The notes below the pieces were generated by a model. It did no database searches. It was not told the origin of the DNA and saw only the letters and a program-made list of their open reading frames with translations. The position numbers and the translations under genes were made by a program. Source: Chionoecetes opilio (taxonomy: Eukaryota > Arthropoda > Malacostraca > Decapoda > Majidae). From it: DNA of 64,000 bases. Where the stretch lies: positions 512,399 to 576,398 of the forward strand of contig JACEEZ010013560.1 in the NCBI GenBank assembly GCA_016584305.1, read 5' to 3'. Shown piece after piece: positions 26,612-38,233 of the stretch (the first letter of the stretch is position 1; every line of letters starts with the position of its first letter).

Positions 26612-27100
26612 TCTCCAGATAGCCCCTTCTAGCTTTCCTGAAATCATGGATGTAGAAATGTATGTATTAACGTCAATCCATTCACATCACCCCCAACCCA
26701 TTCACTCACCCATTACCCATCACCCCCCACCCATTCACTCACCCATTACCCATCACCCCCCACCCATTCACTCACCCATTACCCATCACCACACACCCAT
26801 TCACTCACCCATCATCCATCACCTTACCCATCACCCCACCCATTCACTCATCCATTACCCATCACCCTACATCAAGGTTTCCTCAATTCTCGCAACCCAC
26901 TCTTTTTTTTCACAATTCTCGCCAATAGGCTGCTAAAAAAAAAAAAAAAAAGTGCTCGGATCATCCTATAAGTAGGCTTAAAACCTTCCCCTGGTCAACC
27001 TGGTTCCAAAAAGGTGCAATATAATGGGATTCCGCCACAGGGGGCGGCACCTATCGCGGACAGACAGACACACACACACTTTCGCTTATATTATTATAGA
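26602..27100 (-). mobile_element. Non-autonomous Helitron copy 1, 3'-truncated
   Basis: On the minus strand the 5' end TCTATAATAATATAAGCGAA (27100-27081) is followed by a CA/GT run, a conserved middle, and a CACCCATTACCCATCAC minisatellite. The copy stops at AAACACAGACTCTCC next to the TA tract, without the terminal hairpin and CTAG. Confidence 0.8.
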
Positions 27101-27191
27101 TATGCACACTCATGGGGGGAATGTGTTCCACCCCTGATTAATGACAGAATTCGCATCGCTAGTGGCGAACTGGGATGCAAACAACAGGAAT

Positions 27192-27267
<76 letters not shown>

Positions 27268-27692
27268 CTTACGTCGAATTATCTCAACAGACAGGAGGTT
27301 AATCAATAATGAGGTGCTGAACAGAGAAGAGCGAGAGTCCAGTCACCTTTGTCTCATTATCAGGTGTGGAGACCTTATTGCTTCCTTGAGTAGGTGGAGG
27401 AGGGCTTTACTTGAACTGGATGAAAGGCTTAATGGTGGTCGCCTTCTCTCCCCCTACCTCGAAGATGACACTAACTTCAAGGCCGTGTATCCTCCCCTCC
27501 GTTGTTACCGAAGTCTCAGTAGCCTTGAAGAAGTGGCGCAATTTACCTCATGCTTATCAGTGAAGAAAGATTTGCGCAAGCCATCATAAGATAAACATTC
27601 AAAACCACTCAAACATTAAGTAAAGTACAATTCACTTCATACATAGATTGAATAATTATTAAAACATTCCATTAATTACATCACATTGATTT

Positions 27693-27767
<75 letters not shown>

Positions 27768-28410
27768 CTCTCTTTATCTCTCTGTCTCTGTCTTTCTCTC
27801 GCTTTCCAGCCATTAACGCATCTTTCTTGGCGGGGAAGGTGCAGCACAGTACAGTACAGTCTGACAACAGCATACCGACACCGCTTCACCATGGATGGAC
27901 GCGACTCACCCACTGTACGAGACAGACTGAACTCCAAAATTAGAGACACGAAAGGAAGGCTTTGATGTTGAGTATAATTTATGACTAAGAGCTTTGATGA
28001 CGAAACAAAAGGCAAAGCTGCGGTGGTGAGAGGGCAACCCAGCAGCAGCGGTGTGGTGTTTTGGGGGCAGCAGGTGAGTGCTGGGACTTGTAATACCTAA
28101 TTTATTTTGGACTCATGAAGCAATGATGAACATATTTACTTCCATGTAATGATACAAGATACATATTACTCCCAGTTGCTGCCGCTTTTGTAGCAGCACA
28201 TTCTTACTAATATTTTCGTGTCTTGCAGCATTACGTGTTGTATGAATTTCTTTGAAAGAATATTTGCAACTAATCTCACGTCTGTGAAGTATATAATGCC
28301 TATTATAAGCCAAATTTAAGTCTATTGAAAGTTATGACTTAATCTAGACCAATATCTAAATTTTTACATTACAAACTAACTAAAATTTGACACTTAACCC
28401 CGCTATCAAT
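27101..28410. other. Stretch with two microsatellites and a weak exon candidate
   Basis: (GA)n at 27194-27265 and (CT)n at 27694-27773. An ATG in a strong context (CACCATGG, ATG at 27892) opens only 24 codons. A CAGGTGAGT donor-like site lies at 28071-28079 after a short open segment. I cannot connect these to a gene family. Confidence 0.4.
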
Positions 28411-28486
28411 TTCAGTGTGGTCTTGTTTGTGGTTAGGATACGCGGCTCTCACCCGCGAGGCCCGGGTTCGATTCCCGGCACGGGAA
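28411..28486 (+). tRNA. tRNA-Glu(CTC)-like gene, D-arm altered
   Basis: The anticodon stem CGCGG/CCGCG closes the loop CTCTCAC with anticodon CTC (28446-28452 region). The T arm CCGGG-TTCGATT-CCCGG is perfect, the 3' acceptor strand is CACGGGA with discriminator A, and a TTTT terminator follows at 28490. The 5' acceptor strand TTCAGTG has one mismatch and one wobble. The D arm carries about 4 extra bases (TGGTCTTGTTTGTGGTTAGG), which damages the A box. It is either a young pseudogene or a marginal gene; no SINE body follows. Confidence 0.6.
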
Positions 28487-29339
28487 AAATTTTAGGAAAT
28501 ATTTTCTAGCAACCCACCATGGGCAGAAATATATTGCACCTCAAATCGATACAGATGATTTTAAAACTACTCTCTCTGGGAGTGTCGTTGAATGATTCCA
28601 TTTCAGGAAGGCTTCGGTGCCTGGTGAGGCCCGGGCCCTGATTGGATTACTGCAGCCACATGGGATTTCAAGATTTTTCAATCTAGGGATGGACGAGACC
28701 AGACGGATAGTTCTCCAGGTGTGTTGCACAAGGCTTCTCTTGTGACAGTCTGCGATAAATGTGTGGAACAACTTTTACATGAGTGTAACGTGTCTACGGG
28801 AAACCCTCGTCCCCCAAATTTTTATTTTATTTTAGGGATTTCCTTAGGGACGAAACGGAAGCAATCGGTTTGATTACATTGCCAAAGAAAATCAGCAGAT
28901 GATCTAAATTTATATTTTACACCTCATCTTCTCGCACTCACTGTGCTGTCAGGTCTGTCGCCGGTATTCGACCGAAAGACCGGACGGTTTGCTCCTCCAA
29001 TCTGCCGTGTCTGTCAGTGGCAGCTCCTGCAAAGCACGTCGACGTCTTGTACTAAACATAAACAGGATCATATCAAGGATGTAGGATTAGAGAGGACTAT
29101 ATTGGGAGAGGAGGAGAAGGATGAGTGTAAAGGAATACAAAGGAAAATGCAACAGCAAGACAACATCAGGCTTTTGGCTGGAACTACAGGAACCATCTAA
29201 TATATAAGTAAAGAAGCGAGGACAAAGTTTAAGGCTTTCATGGAAATTCTACTGGTAGAGTGAAACATGATAAATAAGGAAGTACAAACAAGTTTATTCG
29301 ATAAAAAAAAAATACCACTGAAAACTGCTAAAACAACGA
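28487..29339. other. Gene-free stretch
   Basis: No recognised coding sequence. The 85-codon plus ORF at 28943 has a few Cys residues but no clear motif. Confidence 0.45.
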
Positions 29340-29690
29340 TGAGACAAATATGTGTAAAGGTCTGTTTATGGTGCAATTCTCTACTAGTCGATTTTCAAAC
29401 ATCTCAATTATATTTCTGCCGTAAACGTGCGCTGAAAGACTATTCCATATATTCACGATGCAATCAAAGACAAATGTTCAAATCTCATTTGATTTGAGTC
29501 GTCAACCGACAACCTTATCCCTTTCGTTGGTCGACTGTGAAAATATCGTCTACATTAGTGTTGTCGAATCCAGTATAAATCTATATAAGCTTCTATCAAG
29601 TCACTTATCAGTCTTCGTTTGGATAACCTGAGTAAGCTGAGTTCTTCATATGATTTGTTTCTTAATCTAAAAATCATGTTTGCTTTTTCA
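29340..29690 (-). pseudogene. LINE-F, 3' part of RT C-terminus
   Basis: The minus strand reads MIFRLRNKSYEELSLLRLS, KRRLISDLIEAY and, further on, NIIEMFENRL, the CR1-like C-terminal tail. It continues the LINE-F fragment at 34956-35590, whose last codons (VNKRLERLQL) align just before this point. LINE-E lies inserted between. Confidence 0.65.
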
Positions 29691-29733
29691 ATTCAATTCA
29701 AATTCAATTCAAAATTCTTTTATTGTCATGAAC

Positions 29734-30700
29734 CATAGACCACTGTATACCTGGACTGCACACGCGACAATGTTTTGAATTGCGGGGCTGCATAGGGGCC
29801 TGCGGGGCGCCCGACAAAGAGATATAGTGGTCTATGGACTATCATATAGACTGGTTTATCAGTATATATGATATACTGTTAACTTCGTAAATGGTTGTTC
29901 TATAATATTATCAAATAATAAACAGTGAAACACGCTAAAGAAATGCCATTACGAGACTATGAAGAAATATGCATGAACTTAATATTCACTTAACTCTTCG
30001 CCATTTAAAACCTTGCGAGTCAACTTTTATCATGAAGGGTATCAATAGAATCGCAACTTTATTAGCTTTCCATTGCTATATTTCGTTATCTGATAAATGA
30101 ATTAGAACCATGCATAAATTAGCGTTAAATAAATCAATAAAATCATCAATCGGGTAATTTTCCCGATTGATGATGTTATTTATTTACTTATATATTTCGT
30201 TTTCTGATAAATGAATTAGCACCATGTATAAATTAGCGTTAACTAAATAAATAACCTTATCAATCGGGAAAATTACCCGATTGATGATTTTATTTATTCA
30301 TTTAACGCTAATTTATGCATGGTTCTAATTAATTTATCAGATAACGAAATATAGCAATGGAAAGCTAATGAAATTGCGCTTCTATTGATACCCTTCATGA
30401 TAAACGTTGACTCGCAAAGTTTTAAATGGCGAAGAGTTGAAGTGAATATTAAGTTCATGCATATTTCTTCAGTCTCGTAATGGCATTTCTTTACTGTTTT
30501 ACTGTTTTTTATTTGATATTATAGAACAAACATTTACGAAGATTACAGTATATCATATAACCTGATAAACCAGTCTATATGATGCGTATATATATATATA
30601 TATATATGAATCCGAGCGGCCCTCCGACTTCAGGGCAAGTTCAGGCCCATGTGCAACAGGCCGATATTCCGTGCGCAGTCCAGGTATACAGTGGTCTATG
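29734..30700 (-). mobile_element. hAT-like foldback MITE, copy 2 (967 bp)
   Basis: Same termini as copy 1 but inserted in the opposite orientation. Direct repeats CATGAAC (29727-29733 and 30701-30707) flank it, one base short of the 8-bp TSD of copy 1. It contains the same paired ATCAATCGGG palindromes (about 30144-30172 and 30257-30286). Confidence 0.85.
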
Positions 30701-30897
30701 CATGAACATATACACAATATATATATATTGACTTAATTTCTTCATTGTTACATGGCAATGAGGACTGATATCTACTGGTATATTTTGCCCTCCTATTCTA
30801 TATAATAACTGTATTAAATTATTAGAAGGCTAAATCTAATTTTCTTAAATGTTCTATTGTATGCTACATCCTAACACAAAAAAATAAATATAAAACA

Positions 30898-31464
30898 CTA
30901 GCCGCAAAGCCGCCCTCCGGGCGGACTTTTTGGCTAGCTCCTGCGGAGGGCTATTGGTGGGCCACCACCTGTGTTTGGTGGGCCAAAGGCCCACCAAACA
31001 CAGACTCTCCAGATAGCCCCTTCTAATTTTCCTGGAATCATGGATGTAGAAATGTATGTATTAACGCCAACCCATTCACATCACCCCCAACCCGTTCACT
31101 CACCCATTACCCATCACCCCCCACCCATTCACTCACCCATTACTCATCACCCCCCACCCATTACCCATCACCCCCAACCCATTCACTCACCCATTACCCA
31201 TCACCCCCCATCTATTCCCTCACCCATCACCCATTCACTCACCCATTACCCATCACCCCACCCATTACCCATCACCCTACATCAAGGTTTCCTCAATTCT
31301 CGCAACCCACTTTTTTTTCACAATTATCGCTAATAGGCTGCTATAAAAAAAAAAAAAAAATGATCGGATCATCTCATAAGTGGGCTTAAAACCTTCCCCT
31401 GGTCAACCTGATTCCAAAAATGTGGTATATGATGGGATTCCACCACGGGGGGCAGAACCTATAC

Positions 31465-31497
<33 letters not shown>

Positions 31498-31534
31498 ACA
31501 CACACACACACACTTTCGCTTATATTATTATAGA
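30898..31534 (-). mobile_element. Non-autonomous Helitron copy 2
   Basis: Complete: the minus strand begins TCTATAATAATATAAGCG at 31534 and ends GGCTAG at 30898, flanked by A and T as expected. A GC-rich hairpin (CCGCCC/GGGCGG) lies about 12 nt before CTAG. No Rep/helicase coding. Carries the CACCCATTACCCATCAC minisatellite. Confidence 0.85.
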
Positions 31535-31538
31535 TAAT

Positions 31539-32094
31539 TTACATGGTCATGAAATATTTCTTAATTCTGTATTTATAAGTTGATAATGAGCAATGATGGT
31601 CTATAGTTGTTGATACCTCGTTCCATATACGTGTTCCTTTATATCTAAATGTTCTGTGTATCATTGTTGTTCTGCCTTGTGATACACGAAGGTTACCTCT
31701 CTGTCTGGTGGGGTAAGAGTGTATAGCCTCACTAGTAGGAAACATGTCTCTCAATGCTATCGGTACCAACCGTTTTACATACTTAAACATCAATTTTGTA
31801 ACACAGTATGAATAAACTTTAGAAAATGGTAATATTTTGAGTGACTTAAACAATGGGGCAGTGTGATCCCTTGGTCTTGATGATGTAATTATTCTGACAG
31901 TTAGTCTCTTTTGCAATATTATAATCTGCTGAACATAACAATCATTTGCAGATCCCCAAACTTCTACACCATAAGTAATATATGGATATATAAAGCTGTT
32001 ATACAAAGTAATCAAAAGGAGTTGGCATTTATAAATTTTCTAACTTTACACAAAATCGCAATATTTTTTGCTATTTTACTTTTTATGTAATTAA
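31539..32094 (-). pseudogene. LINE-E ORF2 C-terminal domain
   Basis: Resumes on the minus strand right after the Helitron array with NYIKSKIAKNIAILCKVRKF, then YNSFIYPYITYGVEVWGSA, QKRLTVRIITSSRPRDHT, YPTRQRGNLRV and GTRIWNEV, ending in a stop at about 31536. This is the post-RT domain of CR1/Jockey-group LINEs and is well preserved. A small frame change separates the parts near 32015. Confidence 0.8.
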
Positions 32095-33389
32095 CTAGCC
32101 GCAAAGCCGCCCTCCTGGCGGACTTTTTGGCTAGCTCCTGCGGAGGGCTATTGGTGGTGGGCCGAAGGCCCACCAACTGTGTTTGGTGGGCCTTCGTCCC
32201 ACCAAACACGGACTCTCCAGATAGCCCCTTCTAACTTTCCTGAAATCATGGATGTAGAAATGTATGTATTCCCCCACCCATTCACTCACCATTACCATCA
32301 CCCCACCCATTCACTCACCCATTACCCATCACCCCCCACCCATTACCCATCACCACACACCCATTACTACCATCACCCCCCACCTATTCCCTCACCCATC
32401 ACCCCCCACCCATTCACTCACCCATCACCCCACACCCATTACCCATCACCCATTACCATCACCCTACATCAAGGTTTCCTCAATTCTCGCAACCCACTTT
32501 TTTTCACAATTATCGCTAATAGGCTGCTAAAAAAAAAGAAAAAAAAAAGTGATCGGATCATCTCATAATTGGGATTAAAACCTTCCCCTGGTCAACCCGG
32601 TTCCAAAAATGTGCCATATGAGGTGATTGCGCCACGGGGGGCGGAACCTATACCACACACACATACACACACACAGACAGACACACACTTTCGCTTATAT
32701 TTACCATTACCCATCACCCCCCACCTATTCCCTCACCCATCACCCATCACCCCCACCCATTCACTCACCCATCACCCATCACCCCACCCATTCACTCACC
32801 CATTACCCATCACCCTACATCAAGGTTTCCTCAATTCTCGCAACCCACTTTTTTTTTCAATTATCGCTAATAGGCTGCTAGAAAAAGAAAAAAAAAGAAA
32901 GTGATCGAATCATCTCATAAGTGGGCTTAAAACCTTCCCCTGGTCAACCCGGTTCCAAAAATGTGCCATATGAGGTGATTGCGCCACGGGGGGCGGAACC
33001 TATACCACACACACACAGACAGACAGACACTTTCGCTTATATTATTATAGATTACCCATCAACCCCCACCTATTCCCTCACCCATCACCCATCACCCCCC
33101 ACCCATTCACTCACCCATCACCCCACACCCATTACCCATCACCCTACATCAAGGTTTCCTCAATTCTCGCAACCCACTTTTTTTTCAATTATCGCTAATA
33201 GGCTGCTAAAAAAAAAAAAAAAAAAAGTGATCGAATAATCTCATAAGTGGGCTTAAAACCTTCCCCTGGTCAACCCGGTTCCAAAAATGTGCCATATGAG
33301 GTGATTGCGCCACGGGGGGCGGAACCTATACCACACACACACACACACACACACAGACAGACAGACACACTTTCGCTTATATTATAATA
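32095..33389 (-). mobile_element. Helitron copy 3 with tandem array of extra 5' segments
   Basis: A full 3' end (CTAG at 32095-32098 with hairpin) leads into three tandem segments, 32095-32702, 32703-33051 and 33052-33389. Each segment contains the minisatellite, the CTACATCAAGGTTTCC block and the 5' end region with CTTTCGCTTATATT. Only the last two have the complete TCTATAATA-type terminus. All point the same way and together split the LINE-E RT after its WFHHI codons. Confidence 0.8.
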
Positions 33390-34860
33390 GAAGAAGATAT
33401 GATGGAACCAAGACAATCTTTCATCAATGACTACACCTAAAAATTTTGTTGATTCTACATGATCTATTTTAATCTGGTCAACATAAACATTGAGATTCGT
33501 TTTCACTGTTTTACCTCTAGTTCTGAAAATCATATAATGAGTTTTTGAAGTATTTAATGAAAGCTTATTAGCATAAATCCATCTCATCAACTTCTTCATT
33601 TCAGAGTTGATTTTTGTAAACAATTCATCAATATTTGAACCACTAAGAAATAAGTTAGTATCATCAGCGAAAAGTATTGGTACAAGCAACGTCGAAATAT
33701 TAATAATGTCATTAACATATATCAAAAATAGTAGTGGTCCCAAAACAGACCCCTGGGGAACACCAGATTTTAATTGTAATAATTTTGATTCAACTTCATT
33801 ATATAACACATACTGATACCTATTAGTTAAATAACTTTTAATCCAATTACGAGCTGTACCTCTTATGCCATACTGCTCCAATTTTCCTAACAAAATATCA
33901 TGATTAACAGTATCAAACGCTTTACTTAAATCAAGGAATACTCCTAGCACATAGTCGCCTGCATCCAATGATTCTGAGATTTTGTCTACCAAGGTGATCA
34001 AAGGCAAGATCAGTCCCATGGCCTTCCCTAAAACCAAATTGATATTTATATAAAATATTGTTCGATGCTATAAATTCAGTTAATCTCTTATGCATTATTT
34101 GCTCAAATATTTTAGAGAATATACTTAGTACAGAGACTGGTCGGTAATTATTCATTAGAGTACTGTTACCTACTTTAAATATGGGAATAACTTTAGCAGT
34201 TTTTAATTCTTGGGGAAAAACACCTTGTAACAGAGACTGATTTATAATATGTGTCAGAGCATTTATGAAGACTGGATATGATACTTTAATACATCAGCTG
34301 TTATTCCATCATGTCCTGGACTCTTTCTCTTTAGCGTCTTTATTACGTTAGTGACTTCGTTTGTATCTGACGGATACAAGAATATAGAATTGGTGTTAGG
34401 CGCTGACAAATATTAGGAGTAATTTTGATTACAAGGAGGCAATGAATCACAAATTTTCTTTCCAATATTAACAAAATAATAATTGAAAGCGTTAGCAATA
34501 ATTTCAGAATTTTCTTCTTCTCTATCATTCATTAAAATTTTATTTGAAATCAGAGTCGATTTCATCTTTTTATTTATAATTTCATTTATTATATCCCAAG
34601 ATTTCCTGATGTTACCAATAGTGTCATTAAATAACTTACTATAATGATCACGTCCTGCTAGAGGAAGTAACTTTTGAAGATTCCTTTTACAAGTTTTGTA
34701 ATGCTTTGAAGTTTCAGTAGATGGTCTTTTTAATTGCAATAGGTATAGTTTGTTTTTATTTTTAACTGATTCCTTCATGGCTGAAGTTAACCAAGGCTTC
34801 ATATGCTTATAACCCATTTTCATTTTGATTATAGGAAATGCTTCATTATAGAGCATTTAG
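33390..34860 (-). pseudogene. LINE-E reverse transcriptase
   Basis: Minus-strand order: WLTSAMKESVKNKNKLY (34780), SNKILMN with NAFNYYFVNIGK (about 34540), NNYRPVSVLSIFSKIFE (34150), KYQFGFREGHGT (34030), GVFLDLSKAFDTVNHDILL (about 33940), SGVPQGSVLGPLLFLIYVND (33760), catalytic FADDTNLF (about 33670), and STKFLGVVIDERLSW (33420). The motif set is complete, with frame changes near 34020 and 34155. The frame is cut by the Helitron array at 33389. Confidence 0.9.
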
Positions 34861-34955
34861 AAAAATAACTTTGAAATTTAGAATATACTTCTTGGCAGTC
34901 AGTGATATCAATAACATTGTCCCAATTAACCCATTGTCCCAATTTTTAAAGTTGT

Positions 34956-35590
34956 AATCTCTCCAGTCGTTTATTCACTTTACAATAAGGAACCACAGCT
35001 GTACGCAGTTATCAAGATGCGGGTGTGCGAGTCAAATGACGTTCGAAGAACATCTTTGACTGATTTGTTAAATTATGATTCTGCCCATGAATCCTATCGA
35101 TTTTACTCGCAGTTTTACTCAGCACACTATTGACTTTCTTTTCGGTCGTTGGAAATTATGAAACTCAGATAGTCTTTGTCAATTTCAGAAAGTTGAACAC
35201 CATCCACTGAATAGCTAACTTTGTCGTTGTTATTTCCTATGTGCAATACTTTACATTTTTCTCCGTTAAACTTCATTTTCTTTGTTATATATGTGACCAG
35301 CTGACTAAACGGTTACAATAGCTTTGAAGTTGTTCCATGTAATATTTTAGCCTTATTACACTCGTAATTTATTTGTCATCTGTACACTTTGATTTTCGAC
35401 AAGAGAGGCTACCGTAGTTATCGATCAGGTGAATAACAAATTTAAAAAAAATAGATTTTGATTACAAATATTGATGCCTGCAGAACACCATTAATGACAT
35501 CTTGCCAGCTCGATGAGCTCTGTTAACTCGATGTTTGCATCCGGAGAGCAAGTCATCTGTGAATATTTCCTCTGAAAACGTGAGCATATA
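34956..35590 (-). pseudogene. LINE-F, RT fragment
   Basis: Degraded CR1-like RT on the minus strand: SSWQDVINGV (about 35500), a TDD-type catalytic box (about 35385), MKFNGEKCKVLHIGNNND (about 35280), VDGVQLSEIDKDYLS, then TNQSKDVL and VNKRLERLQL (about 34970). Several frameshifts. Interrupted by LINE-E and resumed at 29690. Confidence 0.65.
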
Positions 35591-36189
35591 TTCATAGGAT
35601 GAGTGTTGGTGACCCATCCTTTGAGTTTGCAGGCGAATAAAAGGTAATATCCTGCTTTTGTATATTGAAGAGAGGTAGGCCGGAAAACAAGGAGTTACCT
35701 CCGTGAACGTGGTGGTATGGAGTGGACTGACGAGTGGCGCGAAGGCCGGGCTGACAATATCCAGCCGATGAGTTGCCTATACGGAAATATTTAAACATAC
35801 CAAATACCTATCCTAGCCTATTATCTAAACATACAAAATACGTCTCCTACATATTATCTAATCATACAAATACATCTCCCACATATTGCATAGAGTATCT
35901 AGTTCTGGGGTACCTTGTAAAACTCTTTCTGAAGCTGAAGATCTTGAGCCAAGATCAATATATAAGCTAATCTACTGTAGCCGTATATATTGAAAACATA
36001 CAAGGAATAAAAACAATTCGTTAGGCAGAAGCGTTTATTTATAAATTCGTGCCGGGCTGATTACTATATTTTCTTTTAAAACAATTAATTACTTTGCCTC
36101 TTACAATAGTTTCCACTAATTTGCACACGACAAACATACACTGATTGGTCAATAGTTGCAGGAGGAGGAGGAGGAGGGAGGTAGAGGAG
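35591..36189. other. Gene-free stretch ending in a GGA-rich tract
   Basis: No family recognised. 36158-36200 is a GGA-rich tract next to the LINE-G 3' end. Confidence 0.5.
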
Positions 36190-36402
36190 GAGGAGGAATA
36201 CATAGGAATACATAGGAATAAGAATAACAGACACCAGACCTATTGGCCCATAAGTAGGGTATCTGCTGAACTACATACTACAAACTATCAACTACATGTA
36301 AGAGGACAGTTTGAAAATGATACCATGTCCCTAAAGAAGATAGGAACATGGAAGTTTCGTAGTGAATAATGATAGGATATGAAGTATGCTAACTACAACT
36401 AC
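36190..36402 (-). mobile_element. LINE-G, 3' UTR and terminal repeats
   Basis: Minus-strand UTR with GGGCCAATAGGTCTGG ends in tandem ATTCCTATGT repeats (about 36215-36190), close to the CR1 terminal octamer. Separated from the coding end by a hAT MITE. Includes one copy of its 8-bp TSD (36395-36402). Confidence 0.7.
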
Positions 36403-37056
36403 TAGTGGCGGCTCGTGATAAAATAAAATGGAGGGACTGCAAGCTTCATACACAAATTTTACCTATCTCAGGTATGAGTTGTAGTTGATGTTCACGGATT
36501 TTAGGGCATGGTAGTAGTGGTGGTGGTAGAAGGGATGGTGGGGGTGGTAGTGTTGGTAGTAGAGGGGATGGCTGAGGTGGTGGTGGTAGAATTACAGTAT
36601 AACTTGAAAATAAAGTTGGTACCGCTTGATTTCCGTCTTTTCATTTAATGTCAGCTAGAATAAGTTGATATTTTGCAAATACTTCACTGGATTTTCCATC
36701 GTCATAGGGTAATTAAAGAAAGCACGATTTAACCACACCGTACACACGCACTGTAAACACGAGAGGGACGAGACTTAGCTGCTTCGGCTGCAGCTCATTG
36801 TGTTCACAAGTGGCGCGGCGGCGGCGCAGACATGAATCGTACAGCAAATCTGAAAGTAACTTAAATTTTGGTCTGGTTTTAATGAAAATTCACTTAGTAA
36901 CGTATTGAAAATAATTAAATAACTTATAATGACTTTATTATGATATATTTGTTAGTAGTGTATCAATTCTGCTGTGTCTTTAAAGGCATCATACACCTGG
37001 CAGTGAGTGTCTGGGGGTGCTGCAGCTCTGCAGCCCTATGCCACGAGCCGCCACTG
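36403..37056. mobile_element. hAT-like MITE (654 bp)
   Basis: Ends are TAGTGGCGGCTCGTG and the complement CACGAGCCGCCACTG, i.e. a CAGTGGCGG-type hAT TIR with one mismatch. They are flanked by a perfect 8-bp duplication ACAACTAC (36395-36402 and 37057-37064). No coding capacity. Confidence 0.85.
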
Positions 37057-37064
37057 ACAACTAC

Positions 37065-37856
37065 CACGAACGAATCAATCCGGGGGACTATAATATATAT
37101 TCGCAGGGCAATATCAAAATCCATTTACTTTACAGTACGCGTCAAGTCTGTTTTTAAATAAAGTTATTGTGCTGGCTTCGACAACATTTGCTGGTAATTT
37201 GTTCCATCGATCAACAACTCTACATTGAAATAATTTTGACGGAGATCTGTGATGCAACGTTGACCATTCAGTTTTAAACCGTTGTTTCTTGTTGTAACGT
37301 GAGGAGATAGCTCGAATAGGTTCTTTTGATTAATGACATAAAATCCTTTAAGGATCTTAAAGGTTTCTATCAAGTCCCCACGGATTCTACAATCCTTTAA
37401 GGAAAACATATTAAGTTTCCGCAGTCTCTACATAAAATGAATTTCGCAGGATGGAATTAGTTTGGTTGCTCTTCTTTGAACTGATTCCAATTTGGCTTGA
37501 TCTTTTACGAAACATGGCGACCAGAATTGAACGGCATATTATAAGTGCGGCCTAACTAAAGACGTGTATAATAGTGTCATTACTTTCGGAGTTTTATGTT
37601 CAAAGTTGCGTTTTATGAAGCCCAACATCTTATTCGCCTTTTTACTGGCAGCCAAGCAATGCGTACTGGTTTTAAGATCATTACTAATGTACCTAAATAA
37701 TTTTCCTGCTGTATTTCAGTTAACGATATATTTTGCATTTGATAGTTATATTTGAGGTTATCGTTGCCTATATGCATTACTTTACATTTATCGGAATTGA
37801 ATTTTAATAGCCATTTATCGTTCCAATCTGATAGTTTGTCTAGATCACGTTGTATG
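37065..37856 (-). pseudogene. LINE-G ORF2, thumb and C-terminal part
   Basis: Minus strand from the gypsy insertion point: IQRDLDKLSDWNDKWLLKFN, SDKCKVMHIGND, then (frame changes) the linker and FSLKDCRIRGDLIETFKILK, RNNGLKLNGQRC, and finally TLFKNRLDAYCKVNGF with a stop near 37090. This is the CR1-like RT tail. Its first codons continue exactly from the fragment ending at 52922, with CATAC (plus-strand GTATG, 37852-37856) as the duplicated target. Confidence 0.85.
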
Positions 37857-38142
37857 TAGAGTTGGCCCTTTTGCAAGTGGTGGCCTGATAAATAGGATTC
37901 CGGAGGCAGAGGCCAGAGCGCCTGTAAGTCCTTTATTCTGGTATACAAACGTGTAAGGGCCGCTGACGAGGAGTCAGTCTTGTCGGCCTGAGCACAGGGT
38001 GTTGACTAAAGTATAGCGGTCTCGCAGGGCGCGCGCTGTTGCCGTGTGTCACGTACAGTGTTGCTACGTAACCTATGACATGTGTGTGTATGAGAAGCAT
38101 GCAAATATGTGTGTGACTGTTTGGCGTAATCACATATCCACA
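37857..38142 (-). repeat. Gypsy 3' LTR (286 bp)
   Basis: On the minus strand it begins TGTGGATATGTGATTACG and ends GGGCCAACTCTA. AATAAAGG (about 37937-37930) is a plausible poly(A) signal. The polypurine tract lies immediately upstream. Its two ends match the split 5' LTR: the U3 end differs at about 3 of 131 positions, the R/U5 end at about 6 of 83. Confidence 0.85.
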
Positions 38143-38158
38143 CCTCCCTCCCTCCTCA
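38143..38158 (-). promoter_or_regulatory. Polypurine tract of the gypsy element
   Basis: Minus-strand GAGGAGGGAGGGAGG directly precedes the U3 start TGTGG. It is the expected primer site for plus-strand DNA synthesis in LTR retrotransposons. Confidence 0.8.
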
Positions 38159-38233
38159 CGCTCGTAGCTCTGTCTCGAGCGGACTCTTTTTGCATGAGCT
38201 TCTTAGAACGGCGTGGGGCCACTGGGGAGTGAA

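Larger units (their letters stand above)
29691..34955 (-). mobile_element. LINE-E, non-LTR retrotransposon with nested insertions
   Basis: On the minus strand: the pre-RT region (from about 34955), RT, C-terminal domain (to 31539), 3' UTR with AATAAAA, and a TTGAATTGAA-type tail at 29691-29715. The endonuclease is missing. It is broken by the Helitron array 32095-33389 inside the coding region, by Helitron copy 2 just past the stop codon, and by a hAT-like foldback in the 3' UTR. It sits within LINE-F. Confidence 0.8.

Noticed and set aside
26640..26900. CRISPR-like regularly spaced repeats
   Set aside because: The CACCCATTACCCATCAC units are contiguous tandem minisatellite copies inside a Helitron, without unique spacers, in a eukaryotic genome.
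27014..27589. 191-codon plus-strand ORF
   Set aside because: It begins in the Helitron 5' end and crosses a (GA)n; the C-terminal 100 codons match no family I know.
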